A DNA stretch of 39,105 nucleotides from a bacterium (GCA_028824015.1 JAPPFC010000016.1:1-39105); one strand, 5' to 3'. Positions 24,010-32,323 are shown, numbered from the stretch's first letter. Numbers and translations are program-made. Notes: generated by a model from the sequence alone, not told the origin.

Positions 24010-24319
24010 GCTATCCGGCCGTTGGCGGCGCCACCGCGGAACCAACCTGGCAAAAGATCCCTCCGGCGGCGGAAGAATTCCAGGCCGAGCGATTGACTTT
24101 GTCACAGTCATCGACCCACATTGGGATCAGGTCACAAGCACCTAGCGGTCTGATCCGACGCGTCAACCGGGCCGCCTCAGGGTTCATCTCTCGCAACTGC
24201 GCCCCTTGGATGCAGCGCGTTTTGACCTACGGAACGGTGGTGGCGGGGGTGGGCCCAAAAAATTAAGGGAATGGGCGATTTTCGCGAGTTCAGTCGCCTG
24301 CAACTCGGGGGGCGGCGGC
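24010..24319. other. convergent intergenic region without a gene
   Basis: These 310 bp separate the hypothetical gene and the SH3-type lipoprotein gene. No credible CDS is present. They hold an ATTGAC...TTGTC...CCCACATT stretch (about 24092-24124) like the crcB/tyrA gap, a perfect GGATCAG/CTGATCC hairpin (about 24123-24155), a CTGC/GCAG hairpin ending in GCGTTTT (about 24193-24222), and repeat copy B. Confidence 0.6.
24220..24292. repeat. G-rich/A6TTAAGGG intergenic element, copy B
   Basis: It reads TTTTGACC, GGAACGG, TGGTGGCGGGGGTGGG, then CCCAAAAAATTAAGGG and ATTTTCGCGAGTTC. It is the fullest copy and aligns with copies A and C block by block. The plus-strand G tracts could form a G-quadruplex in DNA or RNA. 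Confidence 0.65.
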
Positions 24320-25324
24320 TCAGGGGTATGCGACCTGGGGTTGGAGACCGACCACCCGGGGCTGGCCCTGCTCCATCTCCAGGAACACCAGCCAGGTGGA
24401 CCAGTCGAGTCCCCCGAACTCCTCGTTGTCGCCGGGATCGTGGATTGCAACCCACGGGAAGTTGGCGAACGCCGAGGAGATGGCTGCTCCCGGCAGGATC
24501 GCGTTGGCTCCCAGCGTGAGACCTCCCACCTCGATCTGCACGTCCTCGTCGAGGTAGTCGGCCAGGAAGGGATCGGCGATCACCTGCTTCCAGGTGCCGA
24601 CGGTCGCCTCTGCCTCATCGGCGGCGGCCCCGGTGTTGGACCACCGGATCTCGGTGTCGTCATCCCCCAGGCCGGAGAGTTCGTCAGGCTCCCAGCGGCG
24701 CAGGTCCTGGTCGTGGTAGATGACGAACAGGCCTCTCCATGACACGGTGTCCGCCAGGCCGTTGCCCAGCACCAGCGCGTTGGCGAAGTTGTCCAGGGCC
24801 GCCTTCCACTCCCACTCCTCGACCTCCTCGGGCGACCAGATCTCGGTGAGGTAGTAGCCATAGGCCCATCCCCGGGAGTCCTCGGTGATGAGTTCGTGCC
24901 ACACCCGGCCATCCACGACTTCCAGGACGCCGGTGGGCGCCAGCCCCGCCTGGGCCGGGAGGAGTTCGCCGACCACGGGATTGTCGGTGCCCGGTCCCTC
25001 CCTGAAGTTCAGGCTGTTGTTCGCCTCGCCCGGAGCCAGCAGCACCACCCCCATGCGGCGTCCGGGAGGAGTGGTGGTGGTAGTGGTGGTCGGGGGCGGG
25101 AGGGTGGAGGTGGTCACCGCATCGGGCTGGGTCCCGTCGCCGGCCTCCGCAGTCCCCTGGGTGTCCGACTCCGCGCCGGCTGCGGTGGTCTCTCCCTCCG
25201 CTACGGTCTCTCCGGCATCGGGGTCCGCTTCATCGTCCCCGCCGCAGGCCGACCCCAGGAGAGCGAGCGCCAGAACCGTCCACAGCAGCAGTCGAAAGGG
25301 AGTCCGGGTCTTGGCGCCACACAT
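24320..25324 (-). CDS. lipoprotein with SH3-like domain
   Basis: A 334-residue predicted lipoprotein. The signal peptide ends in the lipobox LGSAC (Cys27), followed by a GGDDE spacer and an acidic then Thr/Pro-rich linker (about 30-90, a run of Thr). Residues 92-162 look like a bacterial SH3 domain (NSLNFREGPGTDNPVVGELLPAQ ... DSRGWAYGYYLTE). The C-terminal region (165-334) is an unassigned, Trp-rich, acidic domain. SH3b domains often bind peptidoglycan or peptides outside the cell. ATG 25324 follows a TATCCT box by 9 nt, so the mRNA may be leaderless. Confidence 0.8.
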   Translation of the reverse strand: MCGAKTRTPFRLLLWTVLALALLGSACGGDDEADPDAGETVAEGETTAAGAESDTQGTAEAGDGTQPDAVTTSTLPPPTTTTTTTPPGRRMGVVLLAPGEANNSLNFREGPGTDNPVVGELLPAQAGLAPTGVLEVVDGRVWHELITEDSRGWAYGYYLTEIWSPEEVEEWEWKAALDNFANALVLGNGLADTVSWRGLFVIYHDQDLRRWEPDELSGLGDDDTEIRWSNTGAAADEAEATVGTWKQVIADPFLADYLDEDVQIEVGGLTLGANAILPGAAISSAFANFPWVAIHDPGDNEEFGGLDWSTWLVFLEMEQGQPRVVGLQPQVAYP

Positions 25325-25333
25325 GTCTGCACG

Positions 25334-25339
25334 AGGATA
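25334..25339 (-). promoter_or_regulatory. leaderless-type -10 box (TATCCT) of the SH3 lipoprotein gene
   Basis: TATCCT on the minus strand ends 9 nt before ATG 25324. Confidence 0.45.
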
Positions 25340-25372
25340 ATAACAACCTCCCGAGAGACAACGCCACCGCAG

Positions 25373-26221
25373 CTAGGGCCGCTCTCCCCTTCCCAGCCGA
25401 AGGTTGACGTCGTCCACGACCCCCAACAGCTCCAGAGGCTCGTCGATCACATAGTGGGCCCCCGCCTCCCACAGGATCCGGCGGGCGGCGGCCAGGCGTT
25501 CGGACACCTCCTCGGGCGACCAGGACCGGGCCTCGGCCAGGCTGTGAGCGTTCATGTAGTTGCCGTACCTGGCTATCCCGACCGACCAGCATCCGGCCTC
25601 CAGCCCCTCCTCGACGCCCGAGGCGGTGTCGTCCACCTTCACCACCGCCTGGATGGGGTGGACGTCAAGTTGATCGAGGTTGCGGTAGAGCATGAAGGGC
25701 CGGGGCCGGGCGCCGTAAGCCACTTCGTCCCCCGCCACCGTGAAATCGGGATGGAACCCCTGGCTGCGGGCCCGCACCAGGAGGACATCCACCATCGACC
25801 GGATGAACCCGGTGGTCATGCCGATCTTGACGCCGTAGTCGTTCTGCAGCCGGGCGGCCATTTCCACCACCCCCGGCAGCAACTCCGCATACTCGGGAAG
25901 ACACTCGATCTGCAGGGGGACGAAGTCCTCGAACATCCCCCGGACGTCGGCCTGGTCGGGGTCCCTCCCGTGGACGGCCCGCCAGCGTTCCCGGATGGCG
26001 GGGACCTCGAGCAGGCGCCGGATGTGAACATCCTTGGTCACCCCCATCGGACCCCGGGCCTCCGACATGGTGATCTCAACGCCCCTCCGCCCGAACACCT
26101 CGACGAACACCCGCGCAGGAGCCAGCACGTAGGCGTCCGCCACGGTCCCGCTCCAGTCGAGAATCACCCCCCGGACCGGGCCCCGGTAGGACCGGTCGAC
26201 ACGCAAGTTTTGATCAGTCAT
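25373..26221 (-). CDS. phosphonoacetaldehyde hydrolase-like HAD protein
   Basis: A 282-residue HAD-superfamily protein close to PhnX, which cleaves the C-P bond of phosphonoacetaldehyde to acetaldehyde and phosphate. The nucleophile motif is GVILDWSGTVADAYV (D22), where S24 takes the place of the general-acid Asp of normal phosphatases, as expected for the PhnX group (usually DWAGT). The Schiff-base lysine motif ARGPMGVTKDVHIRRLL is present (K63). Later motifs are GMTTGF and VKVDDTASGVEEGLEAGCWSVG. Its usual partner, 2-aminoethylphosphonate transaminase PhnW, is not in the window. The gene is divergent from lutA. A related PhnX-like hydrolase is the main alternative. Confidence 0.85.
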   Translation of the reverse strand: MTDQNLRVDRSYRGPVRGVILDWSGTVADAYVLAPARVFVEVFGRRGVEITMSEARGPMGVTKDVHIRRLLEVPAIRERWRAVHGRDPDQADVRGMFEDFVPLQIECLPEYAELLPGVVEMAARLQNDYGVKIGMTTGFIRSMVDVLLVRARSQGFHPDFTVAGDEVAYGARPRPFMLYRNLDQLDVHPIQAVVKVDDTASGVEEGLEAGCWSVGIARYGNYMNAHSLAEARSWSPEEVSERLAAARRILWEAGAHYVIDEPLELLGVVDDVNLRLGRGERP

Positions 26222-26261
26222 GCCGCCTACAGTCTGGCAGGTCCACCCCCCGGACCCGTAG

Positions 26262-26267
26262 TAATGT
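26262..26267 (+). promoter_or_regulatory. leaderless-type -10 box (TAATGT) of the lutABC operon
   Basis: TAATGT ends 8 nt before ATG 26276. The alternative ATG at 26264 falls inside this box, which decides the start of lutA. Confidence 0.45.
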
Positions 26268-26275
26268 CTCAATCC

Positions 26276-27034
26276 ATGCCCGAGACCGTCCAGTTGTTCG
26301 TGACCTGCATCATCGACGCGGTCTTCCCCCAGGTGGGACGGGACGTGGTGGAGGAACTGGAGCGCAACGGAGCGGAGGTGGAGTTCCCGGCCGACCAGAC
26401 ATGCTGCGGCCAGCCCGCCTACAACGCCGGCCACCACCGGGAGTCGACCGAGGTGCTGATGCACAACCTGGAGGTGCTGGACCGGACCGACGGCACGATA
26501 GTGATTCCCTCGGGGTCCTGTGCCGACTTCCTCATCCACCACGGCCCCCGGCTGGCCTCCGGAGACCCGGAGACGGCCGCCATGGCCGAACGGGTGGCGG
26601 AGCGGATCCGGGAGTTCACCTCCTACGTCGCTGGACAACGGGAACAGGCCTCGGCGGAGGAGACGGAGACCGGCGACCGGCCTCCCGCCCGCCGGGCCTT
26701 CTACCACCCCTCATGCCACGCCCTCCGCGGCCTGGGCCTGCGCCGGGAGGGCGAGTCGCTCCTGGACTCGGTGCCGGGGGTGGAACGGGTCGAGATCGAG
26801 GGCGCCGAGGAGTGCTGCGGGTTCGGCGGCCTGTTCGCCGTGGAGATGCCCGAGGTCTCCACCGAGATAATGAACACCAAGCTGGACCGCCTGGAGGAAG
26901 CCGGCGTGGAGATGCTGGCCGGAGCCGACGCCGCCTGCCTGATCCACCTGGAGGGGGGCCTCCGCAGGCGTGAGAACCCCATGCAGGTGGTGCACATCGC
27001 CTCGGCGATCGCCGCCGGCCGCCAAGGCCGCTGA
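26276..27034 (+). CDS. lutA: LutA-like (Fe-S)-binding, CCG-domain protein
   Basis: A 252-residue protein with two cysteine-rich CCG domains, homologous to LutA/YkgE and to the heterodisulfide-reductase fold. Cys motifs are FVTCIIDAVFPQVG, ADQTCCGQPAYNAGH, SGSCADFLIHH, YHPSCHALRGLG and EECCGFGGLFAVEMPE. LutABC oxidises L-lactate to pyruvate and passes electrons to the quinone pool. ATG 26276 is preferred to 26264 on promoter position. The stop codon overlaps the lutB start (TGATG), so the genes are co-translated. Confidence 0.9.
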   Translation: MPETVQLFVTCIIDAVFPQVGRDVVEELERNGAEVEFPADQTCCGQPAYNAGHHRESTEVLMHNLEVLDRTDGTIVIPSGSCADFLIHHGPRLASGDPETAAMAERVAERIREFTSYVAGQREQASAEETETGDRPPARRAFYHPSCHALRGLGLRREGESLLDSVPGVERVEIEGAEECCGFGGLFAVEMPEVSTEIMNTKLDRLEEAGVEMLAGADAACLIHLEGGLRRRENPMQVVHIASAIAAGRQGR

Positions 27035-28437
27035 TGGGCCAGCCGGTCACGTTCCGACGCCGGGCCGTCGGAGAGATGGGCACGCCCAAGCCGGCGGCCG
27101 TGGGGCGGGCGGCCCGCAGGTTCATGGGGAAGCGCCAGTGGGCCATCGACGACTTCACGCCCATGGAGGAGACCCGCGATCGGGCCCGGATGATCCGCCT
27201 CCACACCCTGGCCAACCTGCACCGCTACCTGGGCCAGTTCGCCGACTCGGTGGAACGCAACGGCGGCACGGTGCTCTGGGCGGCCGACGCGGCGGAGGCC
27301 AACCGTCTCATCTCCGAGGTGGTCGGGAGGAAGGAGGGGTCCCTGGTGATCAAGTCCAAGTCGATGGTCACCGAAGAACTCGATCTCAACGCCCACCTGC
27401 AGGGCGACGGGCACACGGTGGTGGAGACCGACCTAGGGGAGTTCATAGTCCAACTGGCCGAGGACCACCCCTCCCACATCATCGCCCCGGTGATGCACCT
27501 CACCCGCCAGGACATCGGCGCGCTGTTTCACGAACGGCTGGAGATCCCCTACACCGATGACCCCGAGGAACTGAACGCGGTGGCCCGCCGGCACCTGCGC
27601 CGGTTCTTTCTCTCCGCCGACGTGGGCATCTCGGGAGTGAACACCGGAATAGCCGAGACCGGGTCGATCATCACGGTCACCAACGAGGGCAACGGATGGT
27701 TGACCACCGCCGCTCCCCGCACCCACATCGCGGTGATGGGCATGGAGAGGCTGGTCCCCACCTTCGAGGACGCGGCCACCATCGTGGAGGTGCTGGCCCG
27801 CTCCGCCACCGGCCAGCGGCTCAGCGTGTACACCAACGTGGTGTCCGGGCCGAGAAGACCCGGAGATCCCGACGGACCCGACGAGTTCGTGGTGGTGATC
27901 GTGGACAACGGACGCAGCCGGGTACTCTCGACCGACGCCTCCGAGATCCTGGCCTGCATCCGCTGCGGGGCGTGCCTGAACGTCTGCCCGGTGTTCCGGG
28001 AGGTGGGCGGCCACGCCTACGGGCAGGTCTATCCGGGTCCGGTGGGGTCGGTGCTGGCCCCCGGGCTGGCGGATTTCACCGAGGCGGCGGACCTGCCGTT
28101 CGCCTCCAGCCTGTGCGGAGCGTGCCGGGAGGTGTGCCCGGTGCGGATCGACATTCCCAAGCTGCTGGTGCACCAGCGGGTGCGGGCGATCCGGGAGAAC
28201 GATCCGTTCCGGTGGCTGGGGCCCGGGTTGAAGCTCTACGGACAGGCGGCCAAGCGTCCCAGGGTGTGGAAGAGCCTCCTGGCGGCCGGGCGGGTGGCCG
28301 GCCGGATGAAGGGGAGGGACGAGTGGTTCCACCGCCTGCCCTTCCACGCCAAGGGGTGGACGCAGAGCCGGGACTTCCCCGCGCCTGCCCGACAGTCCTT
28401 CCGGCAGTGGTGGAAGGAGAACCGGGATGGAACGTAG
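27034..28437 (+). CDS. lutB: LutB-like iron-sulfur protein
   Basis: A 467-residue protein of the LutB/YkgF family. Residues 60-300 are the LutB/LUD-type domain, with SKSMVTEELDLN, LGEFIVQLAEDHPSHIIAPVMH, GVNTGIAETGSI and GNGWLTTAAPRTHIAVMGMERLVP. Residues 308-368 carry two 4Fe-4S motifs, CIRCGACLNVCPVF (C308, C311, C314, C318) and CGACREVCPV (C361, C364, C368), followed by RIDIPKLLVHQR. It is the electron-transfer core of the lactate-oxidising complex, between LutA and LutC. The length and motif order are complete. Its end overlaps lutC by 11 nt. Confidence 0.94.
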   Translation: MGQPVTFRRRAVGEMGTPKPAAVGRAARRFMGKRQWAIDDFTPMEETRDRARMIRLHTLANLHRYLGQFADSVERNGGTVLWAADAAEANRLISEVVGRKEGSLVIKSKSMVTEELDLNAHLQGDGHTVVETDLGEFIVQLAEDHPSHIIAPVMHLTRQDIGALFHERLEIPYTDDPEELNAVARRHLRRFFLSADVGISGVNTGIAETGSIITVTNEGNGWLTTAAPRTHIAVMGMERLVPTFEDAATIVEVLARSATGQRLSVYTNVVSGPRRPGDPDGPDEFVVVIVDNGRSRVLSTDASEILACIRCGACLNVCPVFREVGGHAYGQVYPGPVGSVLAPGLADFTEAADLPFASSLCGACREVCPVRIDIPKLLVHQRVRAIRENDPFRWLGPGLKLYGQAAKRPRVWKSLLAAGRVAGRMKGRDEWFHRLPFHAKGWTQSRDFPAPARQSFRQWWKENRDGT

Positions 28438-29083
28438 CCGGTTTCTCGGGACGGTCGAGGAGGCGGTGGGGGCGGCCACCCTTCCCGGGTTGCCCGCGCC
28501 GCACCCCGGCAGGGCGGTTCCCGACCTGGCCGAGGTGGACCTGACCCCCCATTTCATCGAGGCCTTCGAGTTGCTGGACGGGGTGGTGCACTGGGGGGCC
28601 GCCCTGGAGGTGATAACCGGGATCATGACCGAACGGGGGACGGAGGAATTCCTGTCCTGGGACCAGGAGCACCTTCCCGCCGACGGGCTCCTGTCGGCCC
28701 TGGCCGAGAGGGGCTACCGGCGGATCTCCACGACCCTGCCCGCCGACCCCGAGGGCCGGGTCCCCCACCAGATGGGCTACATGGACGCGCGGGTGGGGAT
28801 CTCCGCGGCCGTCGCGGCATTCGCGGAGTCCGGTTCGGTGGTGGTGACCTCGGGGCCGGGACGGTCCCGGCTCGCCTCGGTGATCCCGGCCGTGCATGTG
28901 GTGCTGGTGCCGACCGACAGGATATTCCGCTCCCTCTCCCACTGGGCGGCACAGGTCGAGTCTCCCGGCCGGCTGGCCAACCTGATGGTCATTTCCGGCC
29001 CCAGCCGCACCGGCGACATCGAGTTGACCCTCACCAGGGGCGTGCACGGACCCGGTGAGATCCACGCAGTGCTACTGCAGTGA
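28427..29083 (+). CDS. lutC: LutC-like LUD-domain protein
   Basis: A 218-residue LutC/YkgG family protein, a single LUD domain. Conserved parts are DARVGISAAVAAFAESGSVVVTSGPGRSRLASVIPAVHVVLVPTDRIF and NLMVISGPSRTGDIELTLTRGVHGPGEIHAVLL, the latter including the typical SRTADIE-like signature and GVHGP. It completes lutABC. ATG 28427 lies inside the 3' end of lutB. Its stop overlaps the GTG start of an aminotransferase (GTGA), extending the operon to four genes. Confidence 0.92.
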   Translation: MERSRFLGTVEEAVGAATLPGLPAPHPGRAVPDLAEVDLTPHFIEAFELLDGVVHWGAALEVITGIMTERGTEEFLSWDQEHLPADGLLSALAERGYRRISTTLPADPEGRVPHQMGYMDARVGISAAVAAFAESGSVVVTSGPGRSRLASVIPAVHVVLVPTDRIFRSLSHWAAQVESPGRLANLMVISGPSRTGDIELTLTRGVHGPGEIHAVLLQ

Positions 29084-30234
29084 CCGTCGCCAGCCGTCTG
29101 CGTCCGTTCGGGAGCACCATCTTCACCGAGATATCCCATCGCGCCCGCCAGCGGGGGGCTGTGGATCTCGGACAGGGCTTTCCCGACTTCGAGGGTCCGG
29201 ACTTCGTCAAGCGCGCCGCCAAGTCGGGGATCGACGTCGAGTCGAACCAGTACCCCCCATCCATGGGCCTTCCGATCCTGCGGGAGAGGATCGCGGCCGG
29301 CTTCTGCGCCCAGACCGGGATCGGAGTCGACCCGGACCGCAACGTGACCGTCACCTCCGGGTGCACCGAGGCTCTTGCGGCCTCCTTCCTGGGCCTGGTG
29401 GAACCGGGCGAGCGGGTGATTCTCCTCGAGCCGTGGTACGACGCCTACCCGGTGGGCTGCGCCCTGGCCGGGGCCCTCCCCCGGTTCGTGACACTCCGCC
29501 CTCCCGACTTCCGGCTGCCCGAGGCCGAGTTGCGGGCGGCGTTCGCCGAAGGCGCCCGGGCGATCGTGTTCAACACGCCCCACAACCCGACCGGCCGGGT
29601 CTTCGATCACGATGAACTGGCGCTGGTGGCCGAACTGTGCGTCTCCCACGACGTCATCGCCTTCACCGACGAGGTCTACGAGCACATCCGATTCGACGCA
29701 AAGCCCCATCTCTCCCTGGCCTCCTACCCGGGGATGTGGGAGAGGACCGTGACCATGTCGTCGGTGGGAAAGAGCTTTTCTTTGACCGGATGGAAGACCG
29801 GATGGGCAGTGGCCCCCGAGAGCCTCACCGCAGGGGTGAGAGCCGCCCACCAGTTCCTCACCTTCACCACTCCCAATCCCATGCAGCACGGGACCGCCGT
29901 CGCCCTGGCGGCCCCGGAGGAATACTTCGAGGAGTTGCGGGCCCTGTACACCTCCCGGAGAGACCTCCTGGCGGAGGGACTCGACCGGCTGGGCTTCGGG
30001 GTCTACACCCCGGAGGGCACCTACTTCCTGCTGGCCGACCACCGCCCGTTCGGCTTCGGAGACGACGTGGCGTTCGTCAACCATCTGATCGAACGGATGG
30101 GAGTGGCGGCCATCCCGCCGTCGGTGTTCTACAACGATCCGGCGGACGGCGCCGAACTGGTGCGCTTCGCCTTCTGCAAGAGCGAGGACACCCTCCGCTC
30201 CGCCCTGGGGCGGCTGGAGGGGATCAGGGGGTGA
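29080..30234 (+). CDS. class I/II PLP aminotransferase
   Basis: A 384-residue fold-type I aminotransferase. Motifs are DLGQGFPDFEGPDF, NQYPPSMGLPILRERIA, VTVTSGCTEALAA, EPWYDAYP, FNTPHNPTGRVF, AFTDEVYEHI and the PLP lysine in SSVGKSFSLTGWKTGWAV (K231). Its closest look is to kynurenine/glutamine or methionine (YbdL-type) transaminases and some N-succinyl-DAP aminotransferases, so the substrate is undecided. GTG 29080 overlaps the lutC stop, which ties it to the lactate operon. It may couple amino-acid-derived 2-oxo acids to pyruvate, but that is inference. Its 3' end overlaps the convergent oxidoreductase gene by 11 bp. Confidence 0.9.
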   Translation: MTVASRLRPFGSTIFTEISHRARQRGAVDLGQGFPDFEGPDFVKRAAKSGIDVESNQYPPSMGLPILRERIAAGFCAQTGIGVDPDRNVTVTSGCTEALAASFLGLVEPGERVILLEPWYDAYPVGCALAGALPRFVTLRPPDFRLPEAELRAAFAEGARAIVFNTPHNPTGRVFDHDELALVAELCVSHDVIAFTDEVYEHIRFDAKPHLSLASYPGMWERTVTMSSVGKSFSLTGWKTGWAVAPESLTAGVRAAHQFLTFTTPNPMQHGTAVALAAPEEYFEELRALYTSRRDLLAEGLDRLGFGVYTPEGTYFLLADHRPFGFGDDVAFVNHLIERMGVAAIPPSVFYNDPADGAELVRFAFCKSEDTLRSALGRLEGIRG

Positions 30235-31192
30235 GGATCACCTTTCCGGTGGTCTCCCTCCCCTCCAGCATCCGGTGCGCCCGGGCAGCGTCCCGCATGG
30301 GGAGGCTGTGACCGATCCGCAGGCTCAACTCGCCGCTGATCACCATCTCGAACAAGGAGGAGGCCGTCTCCAGGAGTTCGGCGCGGGTCGCCATGTAGTC
30401 GCCCATCGTGGGTCGGGTCAGGTACAGCGACCCTTCCTGGGTGAGTCGCAGCGGCGCCACCGGCGGCACCGGCCCGCTGGCGTTCCCGAAGGTGATCATC
30501 ATCCCCCGGGGGCGAAGCAGGGTGAGTCCCCGATCGAAGGTGGCGGCGCCCACCCCGTCATACACCACGTCGAGTGGTCGGGGGCCGGCGATCTCCTCCA
30601 CCGCCTCGGCGAAGTCGGTCTCCCGGTAGAGGATCACATGATCGGCCCCGGCGCTCTCGGCCAGCCTGCCCTTCTCCGCCGACCCGACGGTGGTGAAGAC
30701 CTCCGCCCCGCGTCTCTTGGCCAACTGGATCAGCAACAGCCCCACGCCCCCCGCTCCGGCATGCACCAGCGCCCGATCGCCCTCCGAAAGGCGAAAGGTG
30801 GCATTCGCCAGGAAGTAGGCGGTGATCCCCTGCAGCAGCAGTCCGGCGGCCGACTCGATCTCGATACCCGGAGGCACCGGGACCATCCTGTCGGCCGGCC
30901 CCACCACCTGCTCCGCGTAGGAGCCCAGGCAACCGCTCCACGCCACCCGGTCGCCCATCTCGATCCCCTCCACCCCGTCTCCCAGTTCCCGGACCACCCC
31001 CGCCCCCTCCAGCCCGGGAGTGAAGGGGAGTTCCACCGGGTAGAGGCCGGTCCGGTGATAGGTGTCGATGTAGTTCACTCCCGCAGCCAGCACGGTGACC
31101 AGCGCCTCCCCGGGGCCCGGGCTGGGGTCGGGGACCGGGCTCCACTCCATCTGCTCGGGTCCCCCGTAGTTCTCCACCCTTATCGCGTCCAT
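30224..31192 (-). CDS. quinone oxidoreductase-like (zeta-crystallin type) zinc-independent MDR
   Basis: A 322-residue medium-chain dehydrogenase/reductase of the NADPH:quinone reductase group. The N-terminal GroES-like part has AAGVNYIDTYHRTGLYPVELPFTPGLEGAGVV and GDRVAW. The Rossmann part has ALVHAGAGGVGLLLIQLAKRRGAEVFTTVGS, followed by YDGVGAATFDRGLTLLRPRGMMITFGNASG. The Cys ligands of the structural zinc are missing, as usual for this group. ATG 31192 has GGAGG at 4 nt, one of the few clear Shine-Dalgarno starts here. The probable role is NADPH-dependent one-electron quinone or enal reduction; the substrate is unknown. Confidence 0.9.
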   Translation of the reverse strand: MDAIRVENYGGPEQMEWSPVPDPSPGPGEALVTVLAAGVNYIDTYHRTGLYPVELPFTPGLEGAGVVRELGDGVEGIEMGDRVAWSGCLGSYAEQVVGPADRMVPVPPGIEIESAAGLLLQGITAYFLANATFRLSEGDRALVHAGAGGVGLLLIQLAKRRGAEVFTTVGSAEKGRLAESAGADHVILYRETDFAEAVEEIAGPRPLDVVYDGVGAATFDRGLTLLRPRGMMITFGNASGPVPPVAPLRLTQEGSLYLTRPTMGDYMATRAELLETASSLFEMVISGELSLRIGHSLPMRDAARAHRMLEGRETTGKVILTP

Positions 31193-31272
31193 CGGACCTC
31201 CATCTTCGGTGTACCGGGAGTGTATCCCGCGGCGTTCCGGTGAGAAGCGTTCGAATGCGGGCCAACTGCGTC

Positions 31273-31278
31273 TAAGCT
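31273..31278 (+). promoter_or_regulatory. leaderless-type -10 box (TAAGCT)
   Basis: TAAGCT ends 7 nt before ATG 31286 of the MoaD-membrane fusion gene. Confidence 0.45.
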
Positions 31279-31285
31279 GGTAAAC

Positions 31286-32278
31286 ATGCCGAGAGTACGT
31301 CTTTTCGCGGGCCTGCGGGAGGCGGCGCGCACCTCGGAGTTGGAGATCGAGGGCGCCACGGTGGGCGAGGTGCTGGAAGCCGCATCCTCCCGCTTCGGAA
31401 CGCAGTTCACCGAGGGTCTGGCCACCGCCAAGATATGGCGCAACGGAGAAGAGGTGGACACCCTCCAGCCGGTGGACCCCGACGACGAGATAGCCCTCCT
31501 GCCTCCCGTCTCGGGCGGTTCCATTGCCTTGGGAAGAGACCTGGGTTCGGGGGGGCTCGCCACCCTCGTTGTGGTGGCCGCGCTGGTGCTGGGCAACATG
31601 GTGGGCGACCAGGACCTGTGGACGCCGATCCTGGCGGCGATGGTGGGACTGTGGACTTTCGACGTGGCCGGCGCCGCCGCGGAACGGGGATACGACCTGG
31701 CGATCGGATCCCTTCTGGGAGGCCAGTTGGCGGCAATGGCGCTCATCCACCTGCTGGGCCCCTCCGCCCTGCTGCCCGCCGTGGCCATGGGAGTGATCTT
31801 CCCCCTGGGCGCGGCGACATTCGTGCCCCGGCGCCGCCAACTCCCCGCCCTGGGCATAGCTGCCGGCGTGGGAGCAATGAGCTGCGGAGCGGTGGCGTCC
31901 CTGATGCTGGCCAGGGCGGCGTTCGAGCCGGGTGGGCGCGCCATCGGGTTCTTCCTGCTGGTGATGATCGGCACCATCATCCTGGCGGAGGTGGTTCGCC
32001 GGATGCGGTCCAACCGGCTGCTGAACCGCCAGAACACAGTGGTGATCGGGGTGGTGGCCCTGTCGTTGATCGGGGCGGTGCTGTGGGGGTTCTCCCCGAC
32101 GGACTTCCTCCTGATCGGCTTCGGACTCTCCGCCGCCTACCTGGCCGGGGAGGGATTCGGCACGGTGCTTCGCTCCGGGCGGCTCTGGTCCAGTCCCCTG
32201 CCCGGCATCCTGTCGAGCCTGGACGGGCCTCTCTGCGCCGGATTGGTGTTTTTCGCCCTGCTCACGCTGATTCTGTAG
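31286..32278 (+). CDS. MoaD/ThiS-like ubiquitin-fold domain fused to a polytopic membrane domain
   Basis: A 330-residue protein. Residues 1-78 look like a MoaD-type sulfur-carrier/ubiquitin fold: RVRLFAGLREAARTSELEIEG, VGEVLEAASSRFG, ATAKIWRNGEEVD, DDEIALLPPVSGG. In MoaD the chain ends at this GG, which is adenylated and thiocarboxylated; here G77-G78 continue into about eight hydrophobic helices (88-330). The C-terminal GFGTVLRSGRLWSSPLPGILSSLDGPLCAGLVFF faintly recalls the end of CDP-diacylglycerol synthases (CdsA) but lacks its charged catalytic residues. If a protease cut after GG, a free carrier could be released; otherwise the domain may be purely structural. No moa or thi genes are adjacent. 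A leaderless-type promoter precedes it. Confidence 0.8.
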   Translation: MPRVRLFAGLREAARTSELEIEGATVGEVLEAASSRFGTQFTEGLATAKIWRNGEEVDTLQPVDPDDEIALLPPVSGGSIALGRDLGSGGLATLVVVAALVLGNMVGDQDLWTPILAAMVGLWTFDVAGAAAERGYDLAIGSLLGGQLAAMALIHLLGPSALLPAVAMGVIFPLGAATFVPRRRQLPALGIAAGVGAMSCGAVASLMLARAAFEPGGRAIGFFLLVMIGTIILAEVVRRMRSNRLLNRQNTVVIGVVALSLIGAVLWGFSPTDFLLIGFGLSAAYLAGEGFGTVLRSGRLWSSPLPGILSSLDGPLCAGLVFFALLTLIL

Positions 32279-32310
32279 AAGGCGACCCACCATTACCGGG
32301 GCGAAGCCTT

Positions 32311-32316
32311 TAACCT
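32311..32316 (+). promoter_or_regulatory. leaderless-type -10 box (TAACCT)
   Basis: TAACCT ends 7 nt before ATG 32324 of the M23 peptidase gene. Confidence 0.45.
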
Positions 32317-32323
32317 GTCCGAC

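Noticed and set aside
21186..24266. 1026-aa open frame on the plus strand
   Set aside because: It is antisense to tyrA and aroF and runs through an out-of-frame part of the 184-aa gene. Low-complexity Gly/Arg/His composition and no family features.
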